Positions 50,882 through 60,566 of a stretch of DNA of 64,000 nucleotides are shown in pieces. The translations under genes and the position numbers were made by a program. The notes below the pieces were generated by a model, which worked only from the letters and a program-made list of their open reading frames with translations, was not told the DNA's origin and searched no databases. Source of the DNA: Gemmata massiliana (GTDB lineage Bacteria; Planctomycetota; Planctomycetia; Gemmatales; Gemmataceae); contig HG799464.1 in NCBI GenBank assembly GCA_000531095.1, forward strand, positions 828,339 to 892,338, given 5' to 3'. Each line of letters opens with the position of its first letter. Within the stretch, counting starts at the first letter, position 1.

Positions 50882-52018
50882 ATGAAGCGATTCCTGCTCT
50901 CCGCGCTATTCATTGCCATCGTCCCCGTCGCACGAGCGGAGGAGCCGAAATCGTTCCCGGCCGCGAAGCACGGTGCGGGTGAACTGAAGTTCGTGGAGAA
51001 GGTTCCGGTCCTCGTCGTAAAGGGAAAACCGACGGAGATGGGCGAACAGTTCGGTAAGCTCGCTGTCGCGAACGCACCGAACCTCACGAAGCTTCACGCA
51101 CAGTTTCTCGAAGACGCGGGTCAAACGAAAAAGTACCCGTTCATCGAGATCATGGCGAAGCGGCTGAAGCAGAGCTTCCCTCCGCACATCGCGACCGAAC
51201 TCGAAGCGGTCGCGAAGGCGTCCGGGCGCACGGAAGGGTTCCTCCTGTTCGCGAACACCGTCGCGGACCTCACGAGTGGAATGGGGTGCTCGACGGTCAT
51301 CGTGGAAAAGGACCGGAGCAAAACCGGTTCGCCGATCTTCGGCCGCAACTTCGATTGGGTACCCACGAAGGGGATCACCGAACACACGCTCGTCGTCGTC
51401 TACAAGGGCGAGGGCAAGCGCGCGTTCGCTGCGGTTACGGTCGCCCCGATCGAGGGCGTGATTAGCGGCATGAACGACGCGGGGCTGTGCGTCACGATCA
51501 ACGAAATCAGCATTAAACAGAGCAAAGACACCCCGGAATTCAACTGGAAGGGTACGCCGCTGCTCCTGAGCTTCCGTCGCGTGCTGGAAGAGTGCGGGAC
51601 AGTTGCCGAGGCCGAAAAGCTCCTTCGGAACATGCCCCGCACCTCGACCTGTTGCATGACGATCTGCGACAAGACCGGCGGCGCGGTGTTCGAGATGACG
51701 CCGAAGAACCTGGAAGTTCGCACCCACGAGAACGGCGTGTGCTGCTGCACGAATCACTTCCGCAGCGAAAAATTGTGTGTGGACAACAAGTGTGAGCGGT
51801 ACGACGCGCTTCTGCCCCTTCAAAAGAAGGACGCACCGAAGCTGGGTGTGAAGGACGTGTTCACGGAACTGGCCAAGGTGCAACAGGGGACGCACACGCT
51901 CCAGTGCATGGTGTTCGAGCCGGCCGACCGCGTCCTTCACCTCGCCTACGGCACCGGTCCCGCAACGAAGCTCCCGCCCACGAAGTTGGAACTGGGCAAG
52001 ATCTTTGACGAGAAGTGA
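50882..52018 (+). CDS. Secreted C45-family Ntn hydrolase
   Basis: 378 residues from ATG 50882, preceded by AGAGGAA. A signal peptide (MKRFLLSALFIAIVPVARAE) is followed by a proline-containing helical domain and then the Ntn-hydrolase core. Gly135-Cys136 (LTSGMGCSTVIVEKD) is the expected self-cleavage site with the nucleophile Cys, and GRNFDWVP and GMNDAGLCVTINEIS are conserved active-site blocks. This fits C45 acyltransferase/hydrolase (6-aminopenicillanate acyltransferase-like, also choloylglycine hydrolase-related). The substrate is unknown; amide bonds of N-acyl compounds are the family norm. The C-terminal half contains several Cys residues. Confidence 0.85.
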   Translation: MKRFLLSALFIAIVPVARAEEPKSFPAAKHGAGELKFVEKVPVLVVKGKPTEMGEQFGKLAVANAPNLTKLHAQFLEDAGQTKKYPFIEIMAKRLKQSFPPHIATELEAVAKASGRTEGFLLFANTVADLTSGMGCSTVIVEKDRSKTGSPIFGRNFDWVPTKGITEHTLVVVYKGEGKRAFAAVTVAPIEGVISGMNDAGLCVTINEISIKQSKDTPEFNWKGTPLLLSFRRVLEECGTVAEAEKLLRNMPRTSTCCMTICDKTGGAVFEMTPKNLEVRTHENGVCCCTNHFRSEKLCVDNKCERYDALLPLQKKDAPKLGVKDVFTELAKVQQGTHTLQCMVFEPADRVLHLAYGTGPATKLPPTKLELGKIFDEK

Positions 52019-52024
52019 TTGCAG

Positions 52025-52161
52025 CCACTGAGCCACAGGGCTTACGCCCTGTGCTACGTCAGTCGGCCCCTACCGGGGCGAAGGCAAACACCCTTGATGC
52101 CTTTCACGCCGCGGAGCGACCGGCGTCCGTAGCACAGGGCGGAAGCCCTGTGGCTCAGTGG
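52025..52161. repeat. 137-bp nested inverted repeat
   Basis: Arms 52025-52058 and 52128-52161 (34 bases each) are inverted copies with one mismatch. Each arm also contains its own palindrome (CACAGGGC-TTAC-GCCCTGTG in the left one). The 69-base centre holds further GGCCCC/GGGGC pairing. It fills the space between the C45 hydrolase stop and the Rieske start. Confidence 0.85.
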
Positions 52162-52180
52162 TACTCTCGTAAGGTGCCCC

Positions 52181-53290
52181 ATGCCGACCGGTACACTTCA
52201 CAGTCTGCTCGCGGCATTCGATCCCGACGTGCCGCTGGAGCGCGGGAGCACGATCCCAAACACTTGGTACACGTCGCCGGAAGTGTACGCCCTCGAACGC
52301 GACCTCGTGTTCGCCCGCACGTGGCAGATGGTCGGTTTGCGGGAGCGAGTCGCAAAACCGGGGCAGTTTCTCACCGCGGACATCGCGGGAGAACCGGTGC
52401 TCGTGGTCCGAGGAGAAGACGGCGTGTTGCGCGCGTTCTTCAACGTGTGCCGCCACCGCGCAGCTCGACTCTGTACCGACGAGTGCGGCACGGCGACAAA
52501 GCTCCGGTGCCACTACCACGGCTGGACCTACGACCTGAGTGGGAATCTTCGCGGCGTGCCGGAATTTGATGGCGTTCAAAACTTTCGCCGCGAGGACAAT
52601 GGGCTCCCTCCTATTGCTGTTGAAGAGTGGGGTGCGTTCGTCTGGGTCCATCTCACGGAACCGCGCGAACCGTTGACGGAGTTCCTGGGTCCGTTAACCG
52701 CGTGGGCCGAATCACAGCAGGTGTTTAGTGGACTGAAATGGTACGCCCGGAAGAGTTACGATCTCGCGTGTAACTGGAAGGTGTATGCCGACAACTATCT
52801 CGACGGCGGCTACCACGTGAACACGGTTCACCCGGCACTGGCGGGATCGCTCGATTACACGAAGTACCGCACCACCTGTGACGGGAACGCGGTCCTGCAA
52901 AGTGCCCCGACAAAGCCCGCGGACGGTGACGCGGGCCGCACGCGAACCGGCGACGCGGCTTACTGGTGGCTGTACCCGAACTTCATGCTGAATTCTTACG
53001 AAGGTGTGCTAGATACCAATTTGGTTCTGCCACTCAGCGTGGACCGCTGCCGCGTGATCTTCGACTTCTACTTTGCCGAATCGCTACCGGATGATTTCAA
53101 GCGGCAAAGTATCGAGGTCGCGGAGCAGGTACAGATCGAAGACATCGGCGTGTGCGAAGAGGTCCAGCGGAATCTGCACAGCCGCAGTTTCACGACCGGG
53201 CGGTTCAGTGTGAAACGCGAGAACGGGGCCCATCACTTTCACACGAAATTGGGGCGCGTGCTGCAACAACACAGCAGCCCACCGGTATAA
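52181..53290 (+). CDS. Rieske-type ring-hydroxylating oxygenase alpha subunit
   Basis: 369 residues from ATG 52181 (AAGGTG precedes). The Rieske [2Fe-2S] ligands are Cys90, His92, Cys110 and His113 in FNVCRHRAARLC and LRCHYHGWTYDLSG. The mononuclear iron site is in NWKVYADNYLDGGYHVNTVH, with the Asp and two His residues in the expected order. The C-terminal domain ends with long Tyr/Phe-rich strands (CRVIFDFYFAES). Length and arrangement fit the aromatic-ring dioxygenase or choline/carnitine-type monooxygenase group; the substrate cannot be told. No reductase or ferredoxin gene is next to it. Confidence 0.9.
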   Translation: MPTGTLHSLLAAFDPDVPLERGSTIPNTWYTSPEVYALERDLVFARTWQMVGLRERVAKPGQFLTADIAGEPVLVVRGEDGVLRAFFNVCRHRAARLCTDECGTATKLRCHYHGWTYDLSGNLRGVPEFDGVQNFRREDNGLPPIAVEEWGAFVWVHLTEPREPLTEFLGPLTAWAESQQVFSGLKWYARKSYDLACNWKVYADNYLDGGYHVNTVHPALAGSLDYTKYRTTCDGNAVLQSAPTKPADGDAGRTRTGDAAYWWLYPNFMLNSYEGVLDTNLVLPLSVDRCRVIFDFYFAESLPDDFKRQSIEVAEQVQIEDIGVCEEVQRNLHSRSFTTGRFSVKRENGAHHFHTKLGRVLQQHSSPPV

Positions 53291-53349
53291 GCAGGCTCTG
53301 AGTACGGGCTGCACGCTGTCGATTCGCCCATCATATAGGAATCGCCCAC

Positions 53350-53371
53350 ACGGTCGGCTCGTGCCGACCGT
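53350..53371 (+). terminator. Hairpin downstream of Rieske gene
   Basis: Perfect 8-bp stem ACGGTCGG with a 6-base loop, 60 bases after the Rieske stop. A weak T-run follows. Confidence 0.5.
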
Positions 53372-53427
53372 TCGCCACTTTGGGCGCTGACTGGCACCAG
53401 TTGGTTGTCCACATACGGAGGTTTTCG

Positions 53428-54417
53428 GTGTCCGATCCGAACGCGGCACAGTTTCGGTCCGGTCTGACCTACGGCCTGGTCGCGTACCTGTGGTGGGGAA
53501 TGGTGCCGCTGTACTTCGCCGCGCTCGCAAAATTCGGGGTGCCCGCTTGGGAGATCCTCGCGCATCGGATCGCGTGGTCGCTGCCGATCATGTTCCTGCT
53601 GACGATGCTGGCCGCGGGTTGGACTGATGTCTTTCGCGTCCTGCGCTCGCGAAAGTTGGTCCTTACACTCCTCGGGTCCGCGCTGTTCCTCGCGCTCAAC
53701 TGGCTCATTTACATCTACGCGACCGTAACTGGGCGCGTGGTTGACGCGAGCCTCGGGTACTACATCCTCCCGCTCGTGAACGCGGCGTTCGCCACGGTCT
53801 ATCTCAAAGAGCGTCTCCGCCCCGCGCACTACCCTGCCCTTGTGCTTGTTCTCGTTGGCGTGGCGATCCCGTGCGTCGCGGTGGGCTATTTACCGTGGAT
53901 CGCGGTCGCGCTGCCGATCACGTTCGGCGTTTACGGGCTGATGCGGAAGCAAGCCCCCGTCGAAAGCATGACGGGCTTAACGATCGAAACGCTCCTGATG
54001 CTCCCGGTATCACTCGGGTTCCTGATTTACCTCTCGGTTCGCGGTGAAAACCACATGTCCGCGAATGATTGGGGGCTGAACGCTCTTATCGCGTTCAGCG
54101 GTATCGTGACCGTGGTCCCGCTGCTCACCTACACTCTTTCGCTCCGCCGGCTGCCGCTCCTCGCGGTCAGCTTCATTCAGTTCCTCTCACCGACCGCGCA
54201 AATGCTGATCGCGATCTTCTGGCTCGGCGAGAAGCACCGGCTCACCCCGGAAAACATCGCCGCGTTCGCGTGCGTGTGGGCCGCCATCGGCATCTTCATC
54301 GTGGACGCGGTACTGCAAGTCCGACAAAAGCGCCGACGCGACCCGCTTCGCGGTTCCCCCGCGATGACTGTTACACCAAAATTCGGTGTACTTCCGTCTG
54401 CGGTTCCCCGCCGGTAA
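53428..54417 (+). CDS. rarD: RarD-type EamA-family transporter
   Basis: 329 residues from GTG 53428, which follows GGAGG. About ten membrane helices in two EamA repeats: LTYGLVAYLWWGMVPLYFAA, WEILAHRIAWSLPIMF and LNWLIYIYATVTGRVVDASL are typical RarD sequences, as is GVYGLMRKQAPVESMTGL. RarD proteins are presumed exporters of unknown substrate. The last 47 bases overlap the 3' end of the convergent M24 peptidase gene, so the extended, basic C-terminus (QKRRRDPLRG) may be a late addition. Confidence 0.9.
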   Translation: MSDPNAAQFRSGLTYGLVAYLWWGMVPLYFAALAKFGVPAWEILAHRIAWSLPIMFLLTMLAAGWTDVFRVLRSRKLVLTLLGSALFLALNWLIYIYATVTGRVVDASLGYYILPLVNAAFATVYLKERLRPAHYPALVLVLVGVAIPCVAVGYLPWIAVALPITFGVYGLMRKQAPVESMTGLTIETLLMLPVSLGFLIYLSVRGENHMSANDWGLNALIAFSGIVTVVPLLTYTLSLRRLPLLAVSFIQFLSPTAQMLIAIFWLGEKHRLTPENIAAFACVWAAIGIFIVDAVLQVRQKRRRDPLRGSPAMTVTPKFGVLPSAVPRR

Positions 54418-55552
54418 CGTGGACCTTGCCGTCCTTGTCGATGTACACGTCTACCTCGCTCCGGACGCCGAACTCGGGGAGGTAGATCCCCGGTTCGATG
54501 CTGAAGCAGGTCCGCGGGATGATGCGCCGGTCCTCGCGCGTTTCGAGACCGTCGATGTGCGCGCCGTTGCCGTGAACTTCCTGACCGATGTTGTGCCCGG
54601 TGCGGTGCGTGTAGAACTCCCCGTACCCGGCGTTCTCGATCACGGCCCGGGTCGCGTTGTCCACTTCCCAACCCAAAAGCGGCTTCCCGCTCGCGAAGGT
54701 GTCCTTCACCTTCTTGATCCCGGCGTCCCGTGCCGCGGCCACGATGTTAAAGATTTTCGTGTACTGCTCCGGCACCGTCTCACCCACATATGCGGTGCGG
54801 GTGTAGTCCGCGTACACCGAGCGCGGGCGGTTCATCTTCGCCCATAGGTCGATTAGTACCCACGAGCCGCGCTGGATCGGGACGTCCGTCTCGGGGGCCG
54901 TATCGAAGTGCGGGTCACCGCTGTGCGGCCCGACGCCCACGATCGGCGGACTGTACGTCGTCATGCCGTTGTCCGCGAAGTGCTTCATGATGCGGGCCTG
55001 AACCGCCGTTTCCAGCACGCCGCCCTTCGCCTTAATTTCACTCGCGATGAAATTGAACGCGACGTCGTAGGCTTCGCGGCACAGCTTCGCGGCCTCGAAG
55101 TGCGATTTCTCCTGATCGTCGTCCCAAACGGCCTCGAACTGTTGGATCAGATCCCCCGACGCCGCGACCGTGCAGCCGAACGACTTCACGAGTTCGATGG
55201 TGCCCGCGTCGACTCGCCCGATGTAGGGGTTCGCGTTGCGTTCGCTGTACTCCATCGCGACGAGCTTCGCCCCGCTTACGAGTGCCCCGACCCCGGCTTC
55301 GAGATCCTGCCACTTGCGGTACACGGTCTTGTTCGCGCCGGGCAGGTGGTCGAGCGAACTCGGCTCGATGGCGTGAACGAGCTTCTTGGGCTCGCCGGTC
55401 GCGGGGACGAAGTAAAACCACCGGCGCGACAACTTGGGACCGACGCCCGCGACGCGCTGGGCGAGGACGTTCAGCCCGCGGAAATCGTACAGCAGCCAGC
55501 CATCAAAACCGGCTTCGCGGATCGCGGACTGAACGGCGGATAAATCGAACAT
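54371..55552 (-). CDS. M24 family metallopeptidase (Xaa-Pro peptidase-like)
   Basis: 393 residues. An N-terminal creatinase-like domain (DGWLLYDFRGLNVLAQRV) precedes the pita-bread catalytic domain. Candidate metal ligands are Asp in WVLIDLWAK, Asp in VYADYTRTAYVG, His in HRTGHNIGQEVH, and two Glu in FSIEPGIYLPEFG VRSEVDVY. These fit Xaa-Pro aminopeptidase/dipeptidase or related creatinase-type enzymes with two divalent metals. No signal peptide is present, so it is probably cytoplasmic. It is convergent with, and overlaps, rarD. Confidence 0.9.
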   Translation of the reverse strand: MFDLSAVQSAIREAGFDGWLLYDFRGLNVLAQRVAGVGPKLSRRWFYFVPATGEPKKLVHAIEPSSLDHLPGANKTVYRKWQDLEAGVGALVSGAKLVAMEYSERNANPYIGRVDAGTIELVKSFGCTVAASGDLIQQFEAVWDDDQEKSHFEAAKLCREAYDVAFNFIASEIKAKGGVLETAVQARIMKHFADNGMTTYSPPIVGVGPHSGDPHFDTAPETDVPIQRGSWVLIDLWAKMNRPRSVYADYTRTAYVGETVPEQYTKIFNIVAAARDAGIKKVKDTFASGKPLLGWEVDNATRAVIENAGYGEFYTHRTGHNIGQEVHGNGAHIDGLETREDRRIIPRTCFSIEPGIYLPEFGVRSEVDVYIDKDGKVHVTGGEPQTEVHRILV

Positions 55553-55676
55553 GGTATCGTGGCTCCTGGCGCACTGCGTTGAGTCGCGGCTAACCTAGCG
55601 TTTCCCCTTGCGACCGCCACCGGCATCGGGATAATCAACTACTCCCCGGCCCTCCCAGACCCGCACTCGCCACCCA

Positions 55677-58600
55677 ATGCGATACCGCCTGCTCCTCCTC
55701 GCGCTCGCCGCGCTGCTGCCTGCGCAATCCGCCCGCGCGATCGAACCCGCGGACCTGAAACCCGGACTCGTCGCCACGTTCAGTTCCCCCGCGAACGCCC
55801 CGGGAACGAAGGCCGCGGCCGTTACTCGACTCGAACCGACGGTCGCGTTCGCACTCAACGCGGGCGAATCCGCTCACCCCAAATTGGGGGTCACTGCGGT
55901 CACGGAGTGGACCGGATACATCAACATCACGCGCACGGGGAAGTACACGTTTTCGGCCCTGGTTCGCGGGGGCGCCCTAACGGTGAAAGTAGGCGGGAAG
56001 CAAGTCGCTTCCGCCGGTCCGCAAGGAACTACCGAAGACGTCGTGAACCTGGAAGGCGGGGTTCAAACGTTTGAAGCGCGGTTCGTGCGCGGAAACGAAC
56101 CAACGGCCCGCGTCGAACTGTTCTGGCAGGGAGCCGGGTTCATTAAAGAACCGCTCCCGAACCAGTTCCTCGGTCACCTGGCGAAAGACCGGCCCAAGCA
56201 CTTCACGTCCGACGCGGCACTCGAACATGGGCGCTTCAAGTTCGAGGAACTCGGGTGCGTGAAGTGCCACCGTGCGAGTGCCGACGACAAGATGGCCCGG
56301 GGACTTGTCGAGCACACAGGACCGAACCTGACCGAAATCGCCAATCGCGCATACCCGGGGTGGATCTACACCTGGCTCGAAGACCCCGCGAAGCTCCGCA
56401 CCCATACGACGATGCCGCAGACCTTCAGCAAGGACGCCACCGGCGCCGCGGAGCGTTTCGCCGTCACCCAATACTTGATCTCACTCGCAGGTAAACCGCT
56501 CGACGTTTACAAGCTGCCGACCATCCCTTCGGACCAAATCAAACAAAGCATGGACCGCGGGCGCGTGTTGTACAGCGTGGCCGGTTGCGCGGCCTGCCAC
56601 TCGGACCCCCTTCCCAAGAAGAAAAAAGACGACGATGAGGAAAAGGAGCCGCTCGCCCCGATCGATTTCGTGTACGGCCTCGGAACGCTGAGTGGCCCCA
56701 CTCCCAAATACAGTCTCGGCGGGTTGGGCAGCAAGACGCGCCCGGAATCGCTGGCGGCGTACCTCGTGAACCCGCTGAAAACGAACCCGCACGGGCGCAT
56801 GCCGAACATGAACCTCAATGCGGGCGAGGCCATCGATCTCGCGCGGTACTTGTGTCGCGTGCCGGACGAGAACGTGACGCCCGAGATGCCCGAACCCGAG
56901 TCCACACCCATTGCCCTTCTTCCGACCGTATTTCCAAAGCTCACCGCTGAAGAGCAGAAGCGGTTCGCACGACTCAAACCGCAAGCACAGTGGGTTGAAC
57001 TGGGCGCGCAACTCGCGCTCACGAAGGGTTGCGTCAACTGCCACAGCATCGAGCAAAACGGTAAGCCGGTCCAGCCGCTGCAAACAGATGCAGCGCCCAC
57101 ACTCGATCAGATCAAAAAGGCGAGCACGAAGGGCTGCCTCACCGAGAAGCCCAATGCGACAAAAGCGGCGGCCTACAAACTCGATCCGAAGGAACGCGAG
57201 GACGTTGCGGCGTTCGTCCGGGCCGGTCTTGAGGGCGACGGCGCGCCGGCCCCTGCATTCCAGGCACGGGTTGCGCTCCGCAGATTCAACTGCCTCAACT
57301 GCCACCAGCGCGACGGAGAGGGCGGGATTCCGACCGAACTCGCCGATCAGATGCGTCAGCTTGAAAAGGCCGAGAACGCGGACGATGTGCGCCCGCCGAT
57401 GCTCACCGGCGTCGGTCATAAAACGCGAACGAGTTGGCTGAAAGCGGTTCTCACTCAAAGCGGCCGGGCTCGGCCGTGGATGCAGCTCCGCATGCCGCAG
57501 TACGGCGAGCCGAACGTCGGGTTCCTACCCGAAGCGGTCGCAGCGCTCGAAGGCACGGTACCGGACGACAAGGTTCACGTCGTCGAACGCACCGCGGCCA
57601 AGGTCGCGGCCGGGCGCGAAATCATCGGCAAAGGCGGGCTGGGGTGCATTTCGTGTCACGACATCGGCGGGTACACGAACACCGGAACGCGCGGTCCGAA
57701 CCTCGCCACGATCGACCAGCGCGTGCGCTACGAGTGGTACGAGCGCTGGCTCAGCCAGCCCCTCCGGATGGCGCCTGGCACCCGAATGCCGCAAGCGTTC
57801 GTGGACGGCAAATCCACGCTCACAACGATGCTCAACGCCAGCCCGCACTTGCAGGCCGAAGCAATGTGGGCGTACCTCGCACTCGGGCCGGATCTGCCGC
57901 TGCCGGACGGCCTCGAGCCCCCGCGGGGCGTGGTGGTCGCGGTCAAGGATCGGCCGGAAGTGCTCCGCACGTTCATGCCGGACGCGGGCAGTAAGGCTGT
58001 CGCGGTGGGGTACCCGGGTTACGTGTCGGTCGCGTTCAGCGCGGACCAGTGCCGCACCGCGTATGCGTGGGGCGGGAACTTCCTTGATGCGTCCCCGGTG
58101 TGGGCGAACCGCGGGGGTAATCCGGCGAAACTGCTCGGCCAAAAGTTCTGGACCGCCCCACCCGGCCATCCGTGGGGATTAACGAAAGCTGGCGCGGCAC
58201 CGCCGGACTTCCTCGCCCGTGCGAACAACCCCGCATTCGGGTTACCCATGCCGCTCGAACCGGCCCGTATCTACGACGGCCCGATGGCTGTGAAGTTCGA
58301 TGGCTACAGCCTGGATAAAGACGGCAAACCGACGTTCCGCTACCGACTCGACGAGACGCTGAAGGGGCAACCGGAACTCGCCGTGGCCGAAACACCGGCG
58401 CCGCTCAAGGGATCAGTGGCCACGGGACTCGGTCGCAAGTTCGAGTTGGTGATTCCGGGCGGTTCCCAGGCGTGGTTCCTTGCGGGGGTAACCAACACAA
58501 GTCCGCGCCTCTACGACGCAACCGGAAAGGCGATCACGCTCGACCTGAAGGCCGAAGAAGTAACGGCTCCCGCAACGGCCCGCGTGATCCTCTCCGCAGA

Positions 58601-58799
58601 CGGTCGGGCTACACTCGTTGATGCTGCCGGCGTGCCGGATGGGAGTTCGTGGCGCTTCGTGCCGACCAAGAACGGCGGGTGGCTCGCAATGTTAAAGCTC
58701 CCCAGTGCGAAGGACGAGAAGATCGTGAGATTCGCGCTGAACCTGTGGGCACTCCCGAAGGACGACGATACGATTTTAAAGGAACTGTTTGGGCGATAA
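55677..58799 (+). CDS. Secreted pentaheme PA14-cytochrome c protein
   Basis: 1040 residues with signal MRYRLLLLALAALLPAQSAR. Residues about 40-155 resemble a PA14 beta-barrel (TEWTGYINITRTGKYTFSAL, TFEARFVRGNEPTARVELFW), a possible carbohydrate-binding module. Then five CXXCH heme sites follow: CVKCH, CAACH, CVNCH, CLNCH and CISCH, each within a cytochrome-c-like unit, with Met-containing axial regions such as RMPNM and RMPQA. The C-terminal 250 residues are beta-rich and end in a helical tail. Multiheme PA14 proteins are characteristic of planctomycetes. The protein is likely periplasmic or surface-bound and takes part in electron transfer coupled to polymer breakdown, which is inferred. Confidence 0.88.
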   Translation: MRYRLLLLALAALLPAQSARAIEPADLKPGLVATFSSPANAPGTKAAAVTRLEPTVAFALNAGESAHPKLGVTAVTEWTGYINITRTGKYTFSALVRGGALTVKVGGKQVASAGPQGTTEDVVNLEGGVQTFEARFVRGNEPTARVELFWQGAGFIKEPLPNQFLGHLAKDRPKHFTSDAALEHGRFKFEELGCVKCHRASADDKMARGLVEHTGPNLTEIANRAYPGWIYTWLEDPAKLRTHTTMPQTFSKDATGAAERFAVTQYLISLAGKPLDVYKLPTIPSDQIKQSMDRGRVLYSVAGCAACHSDPLPKKKKDDDEEKEPLAPIDFVYGLGTLSGPTPKYSLGGLGSKTRPESLAAYLVNPLKTNPHGRMPNMNLNAGEAIDLARYLCRVPDENVTPEMPEPESTPIALLPTVFPKLTAEEQKRFARLKPQAQWVELGAQLALTKGCVNCHSIEQNGKPVQPLQTDAAPTLDQIKKASTKGCLTEKPNATKAAAYKLDPKEREDVAAFVRAGLEGDGAPAPAFQARVALRRFNCLNCHQRDGEGGIPTELADQMRQLEKAENADDVRPPMLTGVGHKTRTSWLKAVLTQSGRARPWMQLRMPQYGEPNVGFLPEAVAALEGTVPDDKVHVVERTAAKVAAGREIIGKGGLGCISCHDIGGYTNTGTRGPNLATIDQRVRYEWYERWLSQPLRMAPGTRMPQAFVDGKSTLTTMLNASPHLQAEAMWAYLALGPDLPLPDGLEPPRGVVVAVKDRPEVLRTFMPDAGSKAVAVGYPGYVSVAFSADQCRTAYAWGGNFLDASPVWANRGGNPAKLLGQKFWTAPPGHPWGLTKAGAAPPDFLARANNPAFGLPMPLEPARIYDGPMAVKFDGYSLDKDGKPTFRYRLDETLKGQPELAVAETPAPLKGSVATGLGRKFELVIPGGSQAWFLAGVTNTSPRLYDATGKAITLDLKAEEVTAPATARVILSADGRATLVDAAGVPDGSSWRFVPTKNGGWLAMLKLPSAKDEKIVRFALNLWALPKDDDTILKELFGR

Positions 58800-58838
58800 G
58801 CAGTAGCACTCCTCTCCCCGCGCACGTAGTCTGTTCTG

Positions 58839-58864
58839 CGGCGACCCCGGCGGGGTCGCCGTTT
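58839..58864 (+). terminator. Terminator of PA14-cytochrome gene
   Basis: Stem CGGCGACCCC/GGGGTCGCCG with a 3-base loop followed by TTT, 40 bases after the stop and just upstream of the nucleoside transporter start. Confidence 0.75.
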
Positions 58865-58881
58865 CACTTCAGGTTATACTC

Positions 58882-60363
58882 ATGATCGCGCCTGCGCCGG
58901 GCTCAACAACCACCGCTGATTCGGACGCCAATACCGCTCCACCCGAAATCGCCCTTCCCCCAACACCGAAAACGTGGCGGCTCGCGATCCTGGGAGCGAT
59001 CCTGCTAATTGGCGCGCTCGCTTATGTCGGACGGAACGCAGTGGCGAACCAACCCGAGATTGCGTACCGCGTTCAAGCGGGTTGCGGTGTGCTGTGTTTC
59101 CTCGGCCTCGCAGCGCTCTTCTCAAGCAGCCTGCAATCGGTTAACCGCAAGACGCTCCTGTGGGGCATCGGGTTGCAGTTCGCGCTGGCCGTCGCGGTTA
59201 TTCATTCGGAAGCCGTCCGGGAGGTGTTCAAAGTTGTCGGCGCCGGCATCAAGGCACTCATCACATCGTCCGATAAGGGCGCGGAGTTCGTGTTCGGGTC
59301 GCTCGCCAAGGTCGACGGACCGTCCGGGTTCGTCTTCGCGTTCAAGGTGCTCCCGCCCATCATCTTCGTGTCGTCGTTCTTCAGCGTGCTGTACTACCTG
59401 GGCGTGTTGCAGTTCTTCGTGCGCCTGATGGCCCGCGCGATGGTGTACCTGATGGGCACCAGCGGCGCGGAAACACTGTCCGTGTCCGCGAACGTGTTCA
59501 TGGGCCAAACCGAAGCCCCACTGATCGTGAAACCGTTCGTTCCGACGATGACCCGGTCCGAACTGCTCGCGCTCATGGGGAGCGGGATGGCGCACATCAG
59601 CGGCGGGATGATGGCCGTGTACATCAGCTACGGGGCCGACCCGGTCGCGATTCTCTGCACCGGTGTAATGGCGTGCCCGTGCAGCCTGTACCTCACGAAA
59701 CTGATCTCCCCCGAAGCGGGCAAACCGGTGACCGCCGGCACCGCGCCCATCGCGGTCGAAACACCCTACGTGAACATCATCGACGCGGCGGCGAGCGGGG
59801 TGAAGGACGGGCTGTGGCTCGCACTCAACGTGACCGCGATGCTAATCGCGTTCATCGCGTTCATCGCCCTATTCGACATCTGTTTAGCCGAGATCAAGCC
59901 CGGTGTCGGGTGGTGTGGGGCGTGGCTGAAAGACAACATCGGATTCGGGTTCACCACCGCCGAACTGGACTGGTGGCCGGACCGATTAAAACTGGAAACG
60001 ATTTTCGGCTGGTTGTTCGCGCCGGTCGCGTTCCTTATCGGTGTCCAGCCGGAGGAGTGCGAGCGCGTGGGCAGCCTGCTCGGGATCAAGCTCGCAGCAA
60101 ACGAGCACGTCGCGTACCTAACACTGAAACAATGGACGCAGAGCGGTGCTCCGCTAACGGAACGTTCCCGGTTGCTCGCCGTGTACGCACTGACGGGGTT
60201 CGCCAACTTCGCGTCGGTGGGTATTCAGCTCGGCGGGATCGGCGCGATGGCCCCGGGGCGCCGGGCCGATCTCGCAAAGCTGGGGATGAAGGCGCTGTTC
60301 ATCGGCTTCCTCGCGACGCTCATCAACGCGGCCGTCGCCGGAATGCTGATGAGCACAAGTTGA
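58882..60363 (+). CDS. CNT family nucleoside transporter (NupC-like)
   Basis: 493-residue concentrative nucleoside transporter with about ten helices. The conserved NVFMGQTEAPLIVKPFV and the C-terminal ALTGFANFASVGIQLGGIG are the nucleoside-binding and ion-site signatures of the CNT family. The polar N-terminus (TTTADSDANTAPPEIALPP) is longer than in NupC. It imports nucleosides with H+ or Na+; specificity is not readable. It lies between two hairpins and appears monocistronic. Confidence 0.92.
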   Translation: MIAPAPGSTTTADSDANTAPPEIALPPTPKTWRLAILGAILLIGALAYVGRNAVANQPEIAYRVQAGCGVLCFLGLAALFSSSLQSVNRKTLLWGIGLQFALAVAVIHSEAVREVFKVVGAGIKALITSSDKGAEFVFGSLAKVDGPSGFVFAFKVLPPIIFVSSFFSVLYYLGVLQFFVRLMARAMVYLMGTSGAETLSVSANVFMGQTEAPLIVKPFVPTMTRSELLALMGSGMAHISGGMMAVYISYGADPVAILCTGVMACPCSLYLTKLISPEAGKPVTAGTAPIAVETPYVNIIDAAASGVKDGLWLALNVTAMLIAFIAFIALFDICLAEIKPGVGWCGAWLKDNIGFGFTTAELDWWPDRLKLETIFGWLFAPVAFLIGVQPEECERVGSLLGIKLAANEHVAYLTLKQWTQSGAPLTERSRLLAVYALTGFANFASVGIQLGGIGAMAPGRRADLAKLGMKALFIGFLATLINAAVAGMLMSTS

Positions 60364-60393
60364 GACACAAAATGGCCGAAACCTGACTCGCTG

Positions 60394-60413
60394 GCGCTAA
60401 CCGTTGTTAGCGC
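60394..60413 (+). terminator. Hairpin downstream of nucleoside transporter gene
   Basis: Perfect 8-bp stem GCGCTAAC with loop CGTT, 30 bases after the stop. No T-run, so a moderate call. Confidence 0.5.
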
Positions 60414-60566
60414 GCAGAGCACGCCCGTCGGACTATGGAGGTACGCGCGAAAATCACGCCGTTGGCCGTCGAGCAAGTGTTCCTTTGCAGCAAATCAGCC
60501 CTGGAACTAACTCTAAGCGAGAGGCAACGTGTTGGTGGATCGAGTGTTCGAGCATAGCCCGCGAGC

